NCBI RefSeq assembly: GCF_052180245.1
Contig: NZ_CP197474.1
Location: forward strand, 4,650,001-4,714,000
Length of the DNA: 64,000 nucleotides
Reading direction: 5' to 3'
Source: Parapusillimonas sp013416435
GTDB taxonomy: Bacteria; Pseudomonadota; Gammaproteobacteria; Burkholderiales; Burkholderiaceae_B
Shown in pieces: positions 36,032 through 45,793 of the stretch (positions are counted from its first letter, which is position 1; each line of letters opens with the position of its first letter). The notes under the pieces are model-generated. The model did no database searches and had not been told where the DNA came from. It saw nothing but the letters and a program-made list of their open reading frames with translations. A program made the position numbers and the translations under genes.

Positions 36032-39000
36032 ACGTTGCCCCATACGGCGAGCTGAAAGGCTCGACCGGCAAGTCCATGAGACGATTCTGCGGCTCGAAGT
36101 AGTAGCGCATGTAAAGCCCGCCCGCCCACTGGCTATAGTCGCTGGCGTTGTCCGCGCCTATCGTTGCGCCCATGACCAGCTGCGGCGTAACTCGATACTC
36201 GGCTGAGGCACGCAGGTTGTATCCGAGGCCCGTCTTGCTTTCGCCCTTGTATATGCCATTGGTCAAGCCTGAGAGCTCGGGCGAGGCCGAGCCGGCCAAC
36301 GCATTCACCGCCCGCGCCTGCATTCCAGCATCGGTGGGGAACATATCGACGTCACTTTGCTTGAAATGCTGCAGGCCCAGCGCGCCATCCAGTCGGTAGG
36401 TCAGCTTCCCGTTGCGCTGCGCCCAGGTAACAGGCAGGCTCAGCGCATAGAAATTCTTGGGGCTGAAGTATCCGCCGTGGCCATACGTATAGTGCCCCTG
36501 GTTCTTGTTGAAGAACGTGGCATTCAGGTTCACGCCCATCATCAGCTTGGAATCGGGATCATCGATCACGCGGAAAAAGCTGCCGGCATTGAACTCGGTC
36601 CGATGATTGTTTTCCACGTTATGACCACGCAGACTGTGCCAGCCGGCAGAGCCGTATACGCCCGCGCTTCCCCAATCCTTTGAAATAGTGGCGCGCGCGC
36701 CCGTCGCCGAAACCCCACCCCACTGCATGCCTGTGCGCGGGTCCTCCGTGCCGGCGAACGACGTCAGGCTGTCGGTGACGGGACGCCGGGATAAATCCAG
36801 CCGATACGCCACGGTGCGCTGCTCGTCCATTGTTCCGCTGAAGAGCGCCCCACCGGTGTAGGTTTTGTATTGGAATCCGAGCGGAGTCACGCCGGCATCC
36901 AGCTTCAGGCCATCCCGCTCATATCCGATCGACATGCCGACACCGGTCGCCTTGTTGCTGTCGGGTCCCGCCAGAGCCATGACCTCCGGCCCGCCGCCAA
37001 AAGCGGCGCGGGAATAGAGGTCCGATCCCAGCCCGCCCGCGCTGAGGATGACAGGCGTCGCATTGAAGGTGACTTTGCCATCGCCCGCCGGGAACTTGAT
37101 CTCCAAGGGCACCTGGGTTTCCGTCAGCTTGCCCATGCCGGCATCCCCGGACCTCGTCCGGAACTGCGTGCCGATGGTGGCCGTTGCGCTCCGCTCCTGT
37201 TGCAGATCAGCCAACTCTCTTGCGAGCGTAGAGCCCTGGAGCGGAGCGGGACCCGCCATAGGCGCTTGTGCGGCGAACTGCGGCGCGAGATAAGGGTCGG
37301 TGACGGGAGCGCCGACCGGGACCATGCCGCCGCCCGACACGTAGCTTGATGCCGGCGGCATGCCGACTGGCATCGCGGCCGTCGGAACCGGCATGGGCGC
37401 GTATGCCGGCGCCGCAGCCGGGGGCAGGCTCGCCGCCGGGCCGACGCCGCCGGCGGGAACATAAGCCGGTGCACCGGCCACCAAGGGCGTTGTCGGCACC
37501 AAGGTGTTATAGAGCGCCGGCATATCGAGCGCGGATGCGCTTTTCTGTCCCGGCATGCCCACGAAGGGATTCAGGGAACCGCTCGGGCTCCCGCCTGCCG
37601 AAGCGAGCATCGCCGGCGCACCTCCTTGCATCCCCTGATATACGACTGCCCGCTCCAGCAACTGTGCCGCCTCTTTGGTTTTTCCCTGGCTGCGGTATAT
37701 CCGCGCCGCGCCGGCAAGGATCTCCGGTTGCTGCGGCGCAAGCGAAACGGCAGCCTCCGCCTCTTTCAGGGCGTAGGCGTATTCCTTCGCCTGCTGCCCC
37801 GCCAGCGCTGCGTTCAGGTGCAGCTGGGCATCGCTTTGATTGGAGATCAGCAGCCGTTCGTATAAGTCCAGCGCCTGCCGTCCCTGGCCGGCGGCGGAAT
37901 ACATTCTGGCCAGAGCTTCGGTCGCCTCGCGATTGGCAGGGTTTCTTTGCAATACCGGTGCAATCGCGTCATATGCCGCCACCAGATCGCCTCGCTCGCG
38001 CAGCGCGTCGGCCTGGCGCACCATGAAGCCGGTGGTCAGCTCGTCCAGCCGATTCCGCTGTTCAGGCGTAAGCGCCTGGCTCTCAAGATACCGGATGAGC
38101 CCAGAGGCCTCGACCATCTGGTTGGTCCTGAGCAGTATGCTGGCGTACAGCAGAGACCCGTCCACATTCTGCGCCTTACCGTCCGCTCGCAGTGGACGCA
38201 GCAGCGCAAGGGCGCGCCCCGGATCGCCGATGTCCGCATAAGCCTCGGCCAGCGCGCCCAACGTTGCGAGGTCGCCCTTGCTATTCGCCTCGACGTGCAT
38301 CAGTATGCTGGCCGCTTCGGCTCGTCGCCCTTGGCTTGCCATGCCCACCGCCTGCCGGATGTATAGATGCTGCGACGACCGCTGGTAAAGATCGGCCATG
38401 GCCGGCGTGCGCAATTGCTGCGGCACGCGTGCCAGCGCGTTGTAGGCCGTGGTCCAGTCGCGGTTTTCGACTGCGTGTATGGCCGCCGCGTGCAAGGCCT
38501 CGGGGTTATTTGGATCCGACACCAATATGCCCTGCATCAGGCCATTCGCCTCCTTCTGGTATCCGCTGCGCTGATACAGCCGCGCAAGCTCCAGCCGAAC
38601 CCAAGGATTGGAAGGGTCGCTTTGCAGGGCCTCTTCCAGAGAAGCCTGGGCCGACGCATAGTTGCCCGCGCTCAGTGCCGCCTTCGCCTGGCCTGCCGCA
38701 TACAGCCCGCGCATGCGGGTCACGCCTCCGGCCTGCTCCAGCGCGGCAGGCGACATGCCTTGCACGATTTTGCGCGCCTCGTCCGGCTTGTTGCTTTGCG
38801 CAAGCACGGTCACCAGCCCGCGCGTGGCATCCGGATCGCCGGGATGGCGCCGCAAGGCGTTTCGGTATGCCTTTTCCGCTTGGGCGAGCTTGCCTTCGTC
38901 GGCGAGCATGTCCGCAAGCATGGTTTCGGCCGCTGCCTCTTTGGGCGCGAGCTTTTCCGCCTGAGCCAGCAGCTTGCGCGCACCGGCAAGATCACCCGCG

Positions 39001-40103
39001 CGCCGGGACGCCGAGGCGCGGTCTATCGTGTGCCAGTACTCCACCAGATTCCGAGAATTTCGCCATCCCGACGGATTGCCCTTGCTTGCCCGCGCGAGAA
39101 GCTCGTTGGCTTGAGCCCAGTTTTTCTGGCGCATGCGAATGATGCCTAACCCACCCAAGGCCTCGCTGTCGTTGGGATGCTCGGCCAGTACCGCCTGCAA
39201 CTCCGCTTCGGCCTGCGCGAGCTGGCCGCCGTCGATCAGCCTCATGGCGGCGTCCGTACGCTGCCGCCATGGGACCACGCTGCGCGGCGCCTTGGCGCTG
39301 GCCAGCGCCGTGGACTGTTGGATGCCCCTGTCCAGCTGTTGCTTGATGGCCGTATCGCCGGGATTTCGCTTCAGATAGTCCTGGAAAAGCGGTTGGACAG
39401 CAGGCCCCGGTGGACCAACCCATAGCAGCGCTTCACGCCAACTTTTTTTTGCGTCGGCTCCAAGTTCGGTATCAGCGGCCAATGCCGACAGCTTGCGTAT
39501 ACCTTCCAGGCGGGTCGGTTCGTTCCGGGCAAGATGGCGCGCGAGCGCCAAGGCAGTTCGTGCATCGTTCGGCGAGTCTTGCGCCAAGCGGCGCAGACCG
39601 GCGATCGCTTCCTGCAAGCCGCCTTCCGTGTAGCCCAGCGAGGTGTAATATTCGCGCCCGAGCGCCCCCTGCGGCGCAGTTCCCTGCAACACTTCCTTAT
39701 ACTTCCCAACGGCGGAATCCAGCTCGCCCGCCGCGGCCTCCTTGCGTGCCTGATCAAGCGCCTGGACCTTGCCATCCGTGTTCAGCATCAGATCCTGCTC
39801 CAGCCGGGCGACGATCGCACTGCCGGGATGCGCCGCGCGCAGTCTCTGCAGGTAAGCTCTTGCGCTATCCAGGCGCTTGGCGCGGATATCCAGCGTCGCC
39901 AGGCCGTACAGGGCTGCCGGATTGTCCGGACTGATCAGCAGCAGCTTGTTCCACGCCTCGGTGGCGCGCTTCGTGTCGTAGCGTTCCTGCCAGAACTGGC
40001 CTTGCTCGATCAAGGTCTTGCTGGCATCGGCCTGAGCCCAGCCGGCGGAGTGCAAAGCCGCGGCCAACAAGCCCAGAACTATTTGGCTGGAATATCGAGA
40101 CAT
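36021..40103 (-). CDS. bcsC: Cellulose synthase outer-membrane subunit BcsC (locus 2), with Pro/Ala-rich linker
   Basis: About 1360 aa. Signal peptide ending SAGWA-QAD, TPR repeats to about residue 825, a linker of some 130 residues (37236-37628) rich in Pro, Ala, Gly and Met, then a barrel beginning near ATIGTQFRTRSGD and ending MRYYFEPQNRLMDLP. Longer than typical BcsC because of the linker. The start is set at the second Met (40103) since the first four residues are not signal-like. It overlaps bcsZ by about 25 bp. Its TPR part is duplicated in the protein at 31252-33825. Confidence 0.94.
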   Translation of the reverse strand: MSRYSSQIVLGLLAAALHSAGWAQADASKTLIEQGQFWQERYDTKRATEAWNKLLLISPDNPAALYGLATLDIRAKRLDSARAYLQRLRAAHPGSAIVARLEQDLMLNTDGKVQALDQARKEAAAGELDSAVGKYKEVLQGTAPQGALGREYYTSLGYTEGGLQEAIAGLRRLAQDSPNDARTALALARHLARNEPTRLEGIRKLSALAADTELGADAKKSWREALLWVGPPGPAVQPLFQDYLKRNPGDTAIKQQLDRGIQQSTALASAKAPRSVVPWRQRTDAAMRLIDGGQLAQAEAELQAVLAEHPNDSEALGGLGIIRMRQKNWAQANELLARASKGNPSGWRNSRNLVEYWHTIDRASASRRAGDLAGARKLLAQAEKLAPKEAAAETMLADMLADEGKLAQAEKAYRNALRRHPGDPDATRGLVTVLAQSNKPDEARKIVQGMSPAALEQAGGVTRMRGLYAAGQAKAALSAGNYASAQASLEEALQSDPSNPWVRLELARLYQRSGYQKEANGLMQGILVSDPNNPEALHAAAIHAVENRDWTTAYNALARVPQQLRTPAMADLYQRSSQHLYIRQAVGMASQGRRAEAASILMHVEANSKGDLATLGALAEAYADIGDPGRALALLRPLRADGKAQNVDGSLLYASILLRTNQMVEASGLIRYLESQALTPEQRNRLDELTTGFMVRQADALRERGDLVAAYDAIAPVLQRNPANREATEALARMYSAAGQGRQALDLYERLLISNQSDAQLHLNAALAGQQAKEYAYALKEAEAAVSLAPQQPEILAGAARIYRSQGKTKEAAQLLERAVVYQGMQGGAPAMLASAGGSPSGSLNPFVGMPGQKSASALDMPALYNTLVPTTPLVAGAPAYVPAGGVGPAASLPPAAAPAYAPMPVPTAAMPVGMPPASSYVSGGGMVPVGAPVTDPYLAPQFAAQAPMAGPAPLQGSTLARELADLQQERSATATIGTQFRTRSGDAGMGKLTETQVPLEIKFPAGDGKVTFNATPVILSAGGLGSDLYSRAAFGGGPEVMALAGPDSNKATGVGMSIGYERDGLKLDAGVTPLGFQYKTYTGGALFSGTMDEQRTVAYRLDLSRRPVTDSLTSFAGTEDPRTGMQWGGVSATGARATISKDWGSAGVYGSAGWHSLRGHNVENNHRTEFNAGSFFRVIDDPDSKLMMGVNLNATFFNKNQGHYTYGHGGYFSPKNFYALSLPVTWAQRNGKLTYRLDGALGLQHFKQSDVDMFPTDAGMQARAVNALAGSASPELSGLTNGIYKGESKTGLGYNLRASAEYRVTPQLVMGATIGADNASDYSQWAGGLYMRYYFEPQNRLMDLPVEPFSSPYGATYGR

Positions 40104-41266
40104 GCCTTCTCCCACGGTAAAGATAAAGTTCCATCCGGGCGGAAATCGTAATATTGATCCATCCAGCCCATGCCGAAGAGACTCAGTACAAAGTCATAGT
40201 AGGGAGGCTGGGTGTCTGTGTTGTTCAGACTTGCACGCAGCATGGATTCAGCGCGCTGCTTTTGAAGCTGTGCCAGCGCCGGTTCGCCGGCAGCCTTGAA
40301 ATATGGAACCAAGGCTGCCGAGAAGCCGAATGGACCTTCGCCCGCCGCCTGACCCGTCAAAGTATCGACTTTCTCGGGCGGAACGCCCTGATCGCGTGTG
40401 AAGGGCTTCATGCCGTCGAGCGAAATCATGATCGCACGGAACAAGGGATCGGACATCGGCGTCATCCCCGCCCATAAATAATTGCGGATGGCGTCATAAC
40501 TACCCGTAGCACCTTTGACCGGATCCGCCGCAAACGCGCCCCCGCCGGCTTTTTGGATTCGATAGGCCGTCCAGTCGGGTGCGAGGCCGTATGGTGTGAT
40601 CCGCGCCAACACCTTGGCCGTATTGCCCGCCAGATCTTTCCATGGCCCCGACGGGTACTCGAGCTCCAGCCGCCGCAATAGGGGAATGGGAAGGTAGCTG
40701 GGGTTAAGGCGCCACTCTTTCCCGGGAGTGACGAAACCTTCTTTGCCTGGCAGAAGCATCCAGCCCAGGCCCGGGATGTCCAAGAGTTCGTGGGTTTCAA
40801 CCAATCGCAGTAGCGCATGAGCCGAACGAGTGTAGTCCGGCCGGTTCCAAAGCCGACCTGCCTCGAGCAACGCGTAGGCGAACCATAGGTCGGCATCCGA
40901 GGCTGAGTTAGCGTCCAGTACCCGCCAGGTTTTTTCGTCATCGACGCCCCAAATCCAGGCGGGCAGGCGCTGCGACATGTCGCCGCCCGCCAGATTGTCG
41001 ACCGCCCAGCGCCAGATCGCGTCGAATGCCTTTTCATCACCCGCCACCAAGGCAAAGAACATTCCATAGGATTGCCCCTCGGACGAGCTGTGCTGCATCT
41101 TGGTGCTGGCATCGAGTACGCGCCCGCTGTCCTGCACGAAATGCTTCTTGAAAAGTTCCCATAGCGGCCAGTCCGACGTCTTGCAGGACGCCACGGCGGA
41201 CGCCGGCAGCGGCATGGCCAGCGCCAGTACAACGAACCAGATGGAAAAAAGCCTGTTCATGATCAT
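40079..41266 (-). CDS. bcsZ: Periplasmic endo-1,4-beta-glucanase BcsZ, GH8 (locus 2)
   Basis: About 395 aa. Signal peptide ending in PLPASA-VASC. GH8 active-site segments match those of locus 1: SSSEGQSYGMFFALV with the catalytic Glu, SDADLWFAYALLEAGRLW, and GSYDAIRNYLWAGM with the catalytic Asp. The start at 41266 makes an ATGA overlap with the preceding bcsB; Met at 41260 is equally plausible. A longer frame to 41311 lies within bcsB and is rejected. Confidence 0.95.
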   Translation of the reverse strand: MIMNRLFSIWFVVLALAMPLPASAVASCKTSDWPLWELFKKHFVQDSGRVLDASTKMQHSSSEGQSYGMFFALVAGDEKAFDAIWRWAVDNLAGGDMSQRLPAWIWGVDDEKTWRVLDANSASDADLWFAYALLEAGRLWNRPDYTRSAHALLRLVETHELLDIPGLGWMLLPGKEGFVTPGKEWRLNPSYLPIPLLRRLELEYPSGPWKDLAGNTAKVLARITPYGLAPDWTAYRIQKAGGGAFAADPVKGATGSYDAIRNYLWAGMTPMSDPLFRAIMISLDGMKPFTRDQGVPPEKVDTLTGQAAGEGPFGFSAALVPYFKAAGEPALAQLQKQRAESMLRASLNNTDTQPPYYDFVLSLFGMGWMDQYYDFRPDGTLSLPWEKACLDIPAK

Positions 41267-43524
41267 TTGCCTTCGACCCGATGCTTGCCTTTCAAGCGAC
41301 GCCGCAACCAAAGCACAAGCATGACGGCGACCAGGCTACCCAGAATAGCGGCGACGTTGCGTAGCGGTGGAACCCCGGGCCAGTATTGGGCGATTTTCCA
41401 TTCAAGACCGCGTAGCAGTCCGAGGCTTCCTGCTGTGTAGCTGTACTCCGCTACCAGAGGACTGATGCGCTTTTCATGCACCACCACCAAGCTGCCCTGG
41501 ATCTTCTGTTCGTAACCTTCTCCACCCAGCAATGCGTCAGCGGCAAACTGCTGCGCCTCGGCGTTTCCTGCCGAGATGAGAACCACGCTGCGCCCTTTTT
41601 GCAGGGGAGATTCGAAACCGGCGAATATGGCATTGAATCCCGCACTGTCGTAGCGCAGATCCGATTTGATGCGGCGCTCGGCGTCGCGCGGATCCGGAGT
41701 CATCCATGCACGCGACTTGTACTGGAGGTCGGAGTTGTCGAATTTCTTGCTCGCTCCGTCCAGCATGGCAGGCACCCGCTCGCCGAACTGGGCCAACCAT
41801 GACTGGTTGCCCGACGAAATGATGACCAAATCCTTATCGGCGAACTGCAGGCCTTCCTTGCCAAAGGCGACGCTGACTGCAGTGGCTGGAAACCCCGTCG
41901 ACTCGCCAAAACGGCCCATCATGGTCAGATAGGTGGCAATATCCTGAAGCGCCGGCCTGGACTGGAATACGACCCCCGTTTCCGATAGATCCGCCAAGCG
42001 TGTGAAGGGGAAGCCGCTTTCGCTGAATGCAGCCAGGTCGGGCATGGGAAGGAAGTGCGGATAGCCGCGGAGATCGATGGATGACTCAGGGTCGATACGA
42101 CCCCGGACATTGTCGATCAAGGCATCGCGGCACTCTCCTTCCTTGATGTAGTCGTACATGAAGCGGTATTGCAGCTCCGAATGCCGCATCAAGCGGTCAA
42201 GCGGAACCTCTGCCGGGGCGCGCACGGGCAATAGCTCGTTGAATGTCGACCTTTCGATCCAGCCTCGCTCCGCAAGCTGGGCGACGGACAGAAGCGGAAA
42301 GGACCGCAAAAATCCCTCATTGACGTCGAACAATAGCGTGGAGTCGACAACGCCGGCCTGAGGGGAATAGCGATAGCGTAAATCCATCGGTACGGGGGGC
42401 GCCCGCCAGCCAAAGAGATCCGGCGGCAGACGTAGCGGAATACGGATTGCATCGGAACCATAGCCGGGCGCTTCGAGCGCCTGCATGGGCACGAGCTCGC
42501 CGAACTTCACAGGCCGGTCCGTACGCAGCCAATTTGGCGCGTCGTACGGCTTGCGGGGCTGCAACTGTTCGAGTTGCGTAATGGTGGCTTCGGAGCCGAC
42601 GAGCGCATCGAATCCCAAACTCAGTGCACGGGCCGCGCGCTTCAGCTCACTGCCATCCCGCCCCATCACAAACAGGATCTTGCCATGCGGATCGCCGGGG
42701 TTGGGCATGATCTTGAGCATCGGGCCGGTGATCTTTTTGAGGGGCGGCAGGCCAATGGTTTCGGTGCTGCCCTCCTTGAGGAATACGACCGCGTTGCCTT
42801 TTGCCGGCACGGCTCCATCGAGGTGCACGGGGAACCTTGCGCCTCGATATCCTGCCAGGGCTCCAAACCATGAAGCAATGGTGCCTGCGGCTTCCAGCGT
42901 CGGCGCATCGGCGCTGGAAAAAACAAAGGGAAGCTCAAGCCTGCGCCTGTCGCGATGATCAAAAAAGGGCAGAGGCAGAATCGACAGGTCATCGGGCAGC
43001 GCAAGCCGGTCCACCTCCATTTCCAGCACGCTCTGGTTGCTGATGTTCGCCCACAGACTGGAATGAAGCGGATCTTCGCACTCCAACGTGTAATGTCCGA
43101 TCAGTTGCAGCCGTAAGCGATTGGTATCCGTGACGAGGTGGGCCGGCAAGTCGACGATTCGCTGCTGGTATTTGCCGGCATCCGCCCTCGGAACGGGCAA
43201 CGACGCGGCCACGACATCGTTCAGCAGCACGTTGATATGCGAAAGCTCGCTGATCAGTGCGGGCGAGTATGTATAGCCCAGCTTGAGCCGTGCTTGGGTA
43301 ACGACCTCGTCGGCCCGGACGTCGAAGTATGCGCTGGCGCTTCCGTCGACGCCTTTCAATTGAAAAGGGTAGCGCGCCCCCAGCTGCTCCAGGCTGAGCT
43401 GATAGTCTGCGCCTCGAGCATGGACGGGGGTCGCCACCGATTGCTCGCCCCGCGCGACACCCTGCGCCGTCGCGAACGCAGCAAGGGCGGTCATCAACGC
43501 CCAGACAGGACGAAAACGCTTCAT
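41263..43524 (-). CDS. bcsB: BcsB paralogue with membrane anchor, second of three in locus 2
   Basis: About 753 aa. Signal peptide MKRFRPVWALMTALAAFATAQGVA, then the BcsB fold: LEQLGARYPFQLKGVDGS, GHYTLECEDPLHSSLWANIS and SESGFPFTRLADLSETGVV. A C-terminal helix (VAAILGSLVAVMLVLWL) with a basic tail anchors it. It resembles the unanchored paralogue at 33866 more than the first BcsB of this locus. Starts at 43536 or 43575 are possible; 43524 gives the cleanest signal peptide. It lies just after the first BcsB and before bcsZ. Confidence 0.92.
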   Translation of the reverse strand: MKRFRPVWALMTALAAFATAQGVARGEQSVATPVHARGADYQLSLEQLGARYPFQLKGVDGSASAYFDVRADEVVTQARLKLGYTYSPALISELSHINVLLNDVVAASLPVPRADAGKYQQRIVDLPAHLVTDTNRLRLQLIGHYTLECEDPLHSSLWANISNQSVLEMEVDRLALPDDLSILPLPFFDHRDRRRLELPFVFSSADAPTLEAAGTIASWFGALAGYRGARFPVHLDGAVPAKGNAVVFLKEGSTETIGLPPLKKITGPMLKIMPNPGDPHGKILFVMGRDGSELKRAARALSLGFDALVGSEATITQLEQLQPRKPYDAPNWLRTDRPVKFGELVPMQALEAPGYGSDAIRIPLRLPPDLFGWRAPPVPMDLRYRYSPQAGVVDSTLLFDVNEGFLRSFPLLSVAQLAERGWIERSTFNELLPVRAPAEVPLDRLMRHSELQYRFMYDYIKEGECRDALIDNVRGRIDPESSIDLRGYPHFLPMPDLAAFSESGFPFTRLADLSETGVVFQSRPALQDIATYLTMMGRFGESTGFPATAVSVAFGKEGLQFADKDLVIISSGNQSWLAQFGERVPAMLDGASKKFDNSDLQYKSRAWMTPDPRDAERRIKSDLRYDSAGFNAIFAGFESPLQKGRSVVLISAGNAEAQQFAADALLGGEGYEQKIQGSLVVVHEKRISPLVAEYSYTAGSLGLLRGLEWKIAQYWPGVPPLRNVAAILGSLVAVMLVLWLRRRLKGKHRVEGK

Positions 43525-43561
43525 GCAGGATTCCATGTGTTGTAGTCTCTTTTGAATAGCT

Positions 43562-45793
43562 TCATCGTCCGTCAACTCGAAGTCGGCGCTCGGCGCGGGA
43601 CTTCAGCCCCACATAGAACAAGGTTCCCACCAGCAGCGCTCCCAGCATATAGATGAAGACCAGTATCAGCGGATGCTGGGCGAAGAACCATTGCATCGAA
43701 CCGAATGCTCCCAGACTCCCCACGTAATAGGTTTTGTCGTCCGACAGCGACTCGAATCGATCGCCGTCCAATATCACGACGCTTCCCTGTATCCTTACCG
43801 CCTCGGGGCTGTTCTTCGCCATGAGGCCAGCCATGCGAATCAGGGCGGCATCTGTCGCGCCACTCATGACGACGACGCTGCGCCCACGCGTAATGGGTGA
43901 CTCGAATCCCGCCAGCATCGTGGAATTGAGTCCGACCGACTGCTGAAGCACATGTTTATCAAAGCCCAGTACGTTCGACAGGCGGTCCAATGCGCCGCCC
44001 ACGGTCCAGAACGCCGTACTCGAGGACGCCGGCCGAATGGCGGTTTCCGGCAAATGCTCTAGCCACGCGTCCAACATGGGAATTGACCGACCGGTTCCGA
44101 TGACCAGCACGTCCTTGTCCTTTAGTTCCTCGGCCTCGCCACGGGTGGTGACCTTGATGCCAACGGCGGGGTAGGCGGTCGACTCGCCTATGTTGGCCAT
44201 GACATTGAGATACGCGGCCACCTGCGGTTCGCTGGGTTGGGGTGGCAGCAGTACCACCGACTCGGAGAGATCCGCCATGCGGGAAAACGGAAAGCCCGCG
44301 CTGTAGAACGTCCCCAGATCAGGCATGGCCAAGTGGTGGGTCAATCCGGAAAAATCCAGAGTAGACTCCGGGTCGATGGCACTGCGCCGGGTGTCCACGA
44401 GCGTTCCGGTGCATTCGTTCTCGGGAATATGCGGGTAGCGGAACTTGAACTGAAGAGTGGTATCCGGCACCACGGCATACAGTGGAACCTTGAAGTCATC
44501 TCGGATGATTCCAGTCGCGCGCGCCCCAAGCTTCTCCATGACGCCTTTCTCGGGAGCATCGAGTTCATAATGCTTGATCAAGTTTCCATTCAGCGAGACA
44601 TCCAGGCGGGAATCCGCCGGGACTCGGTGATTTGCATATCGAAAGATCAGATTCATGGGGACACTGTCCACGCGCCAAGCGGACAGGTCCGGTGGTACTC
44701 TCAATCGCATGCGAACGGGCCATGGGTCCCGTCCAGCCACGGTGAGCGCTTGTGGCGGCAGCAGTTCTCCAAACCGCAGGGGCCGATCCACCGGCACCCA
44801 ATTGGGTGCGTCATAAGGCTTGCGCGGTGCCCGGTCGACCTTCCTCAATAAGGCGGACGGTCCCGTCAGCGACTCGCTGCCCAATACCAAGCCGGCCGCG
44901 GCGGTCTTTACCTCGTCGCCATTTCTTCCGGCGATGACCAGCAGTTTTCCGGCAGGGTCTTGCGGATTGCTCACGACGGCGACCGTCGGCCCTTCTATTT
45001 TCATCGGCGCCATGCCCGGCGGCACTCTATTTGCGCCCAATATCAGCACGGCGTGGCCTTGCTGCGGCAACTGGCCCTGCGCTGAGAATCGAACGCCCCT
45101 GTAGTCAGCAAGCGCGCCGAACCATGAAGCAATCACGCCGGCAGCCTGCAGGCTATCGTCGTCGGTGTCCGGCATGATAAACGGAAGGTCCAGACGGCGC
45201 ATGTCCCGGCCGTCGAAGAAAGGTGCGGGCAGCATGGCCAACTCGTCGGGCAGTATCACTGGATCGACGTCCAGCAGCAGACGACTGCCCCGGTCGATGT
45301 TGGCCCACAAATCGGGGTGCAGTGGATCTTCGCAGCCAAGCGTGTAGTGCGAAACGAGCTGGATATCAAGTTGATTGTGGGGACGCAGGAAGGCTACGGG
45401 AAGCTCCGTCGTATGCTGCAGCTTGCCTTCATGCTCCTGCTTTGTCAGGACAACGGTGTCCACCACCTCGCCATTGAGCACCACGTTCAGGTGTGAAAGC
45501 GTTTCGAGCAGCGCCGGCGAATAGGAGTATGAAAGCTCAAGACGTGCCCGCTTGACCCGTTCGTCGGTCCTCAGGCCGACGTACACCCCCCGCTTCGCCT
45601 CCACGCCAAGGAGTTCGATATCCGCCAACGAGGCAAGCTGGCTGAACTCGACCGCATAGGACCGCAGCCCCCAAGGTTTGCTGAGTATCGCATCCTGTCC
45701 GGACGCTCCGTGACTGGCTGGTACCGCACATAACGCGGTTATCCCGGCCAGCAGGATCGCGAGAAGAACTCGCCAACGGCGTCCGGCAGTCAC
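43562..45793 (-). CDS. bcsB: BcsB, first of three in locus 2, directly after bcsA
   Basis: About 743 aa. Starts at a GTG that overlaps the bcsA stop (GTGA at 45793-45790), followed by a signal peptide (RRWRVLLAILLAGITALCAVPASHG). BcsB landmarks: SHYTLGCEDPLHPDLWANID, SAGFPFSRMADLSESVVLL. The anchor helix is LILVFIYMLGALLVGTLFYV with a basic tail. Its coupling to bcsA makes it the likely primary partner of BcsA. It is clearly more diverged from the other two BcsB proteins of this locus than they are from each other. Confidence 0.93.
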   Translation of the reverse strand: MTAGRRWRVLLAILLAGITALCAVPASHGASGQDAILSKPWGLRSYAVEFSQLASLADIELLGVEAKRGVYVGLRTDERVKRARLELSYSYSPALLETLSHLNVVLNGEVVDTVVLTKQEHEGKLQHTTELPVAFLRPHNQLDIQLVSHYTLGCEDPLHPDLWANIDRGSRLLLDVDPVILPDELAMLPAPFFDGRDMRRLDLPFIMPDTDDDSLQAAGVIASWFGALADYRGVRFSAQGQLPQQGHAVLILGANRVPPGMAPMKIEGPTVAVVSNPQDPAGKLLVIAGRNGDEVKTAAAGLVLGSESLTGPSALLRKVDRAPRKPYDAPNWVPVDRPLRFGELLPPQALTVAGRDPWPVRMRLRVPPDLSAWRVDSVPMNLIFRYANHRVPADSRLDVSLNGNLIKHYELDAPEKGVMEKLGARATGIIRDDFKVPLYAVVPDTTLQFKFRYPHIPENECTGTLVDTRRSAIDPESTLDFSGLTHHLAMPDLGTFYSAGFPFSRMADLSESVVLLPPQPSEPQVAAYLNVMANIGESTAYPAVGIKVTTRGEAEELKDKDVLVIGTGRSIPMLDAWLEHLPETAIRPASSSTAFWTVGGALDRLSNVLGFDKHVLQQSVGLNSTMLAGFESPITRGRSVVVMSGATDAALIRMAGLMAKNSPEAVRIQGSVVILDGDRFESLSDDKTYYVGSLGAFGSMQWFFAQHPLILVFIYMLGALLVGTLFYVGLKSRAERRLRVDGR

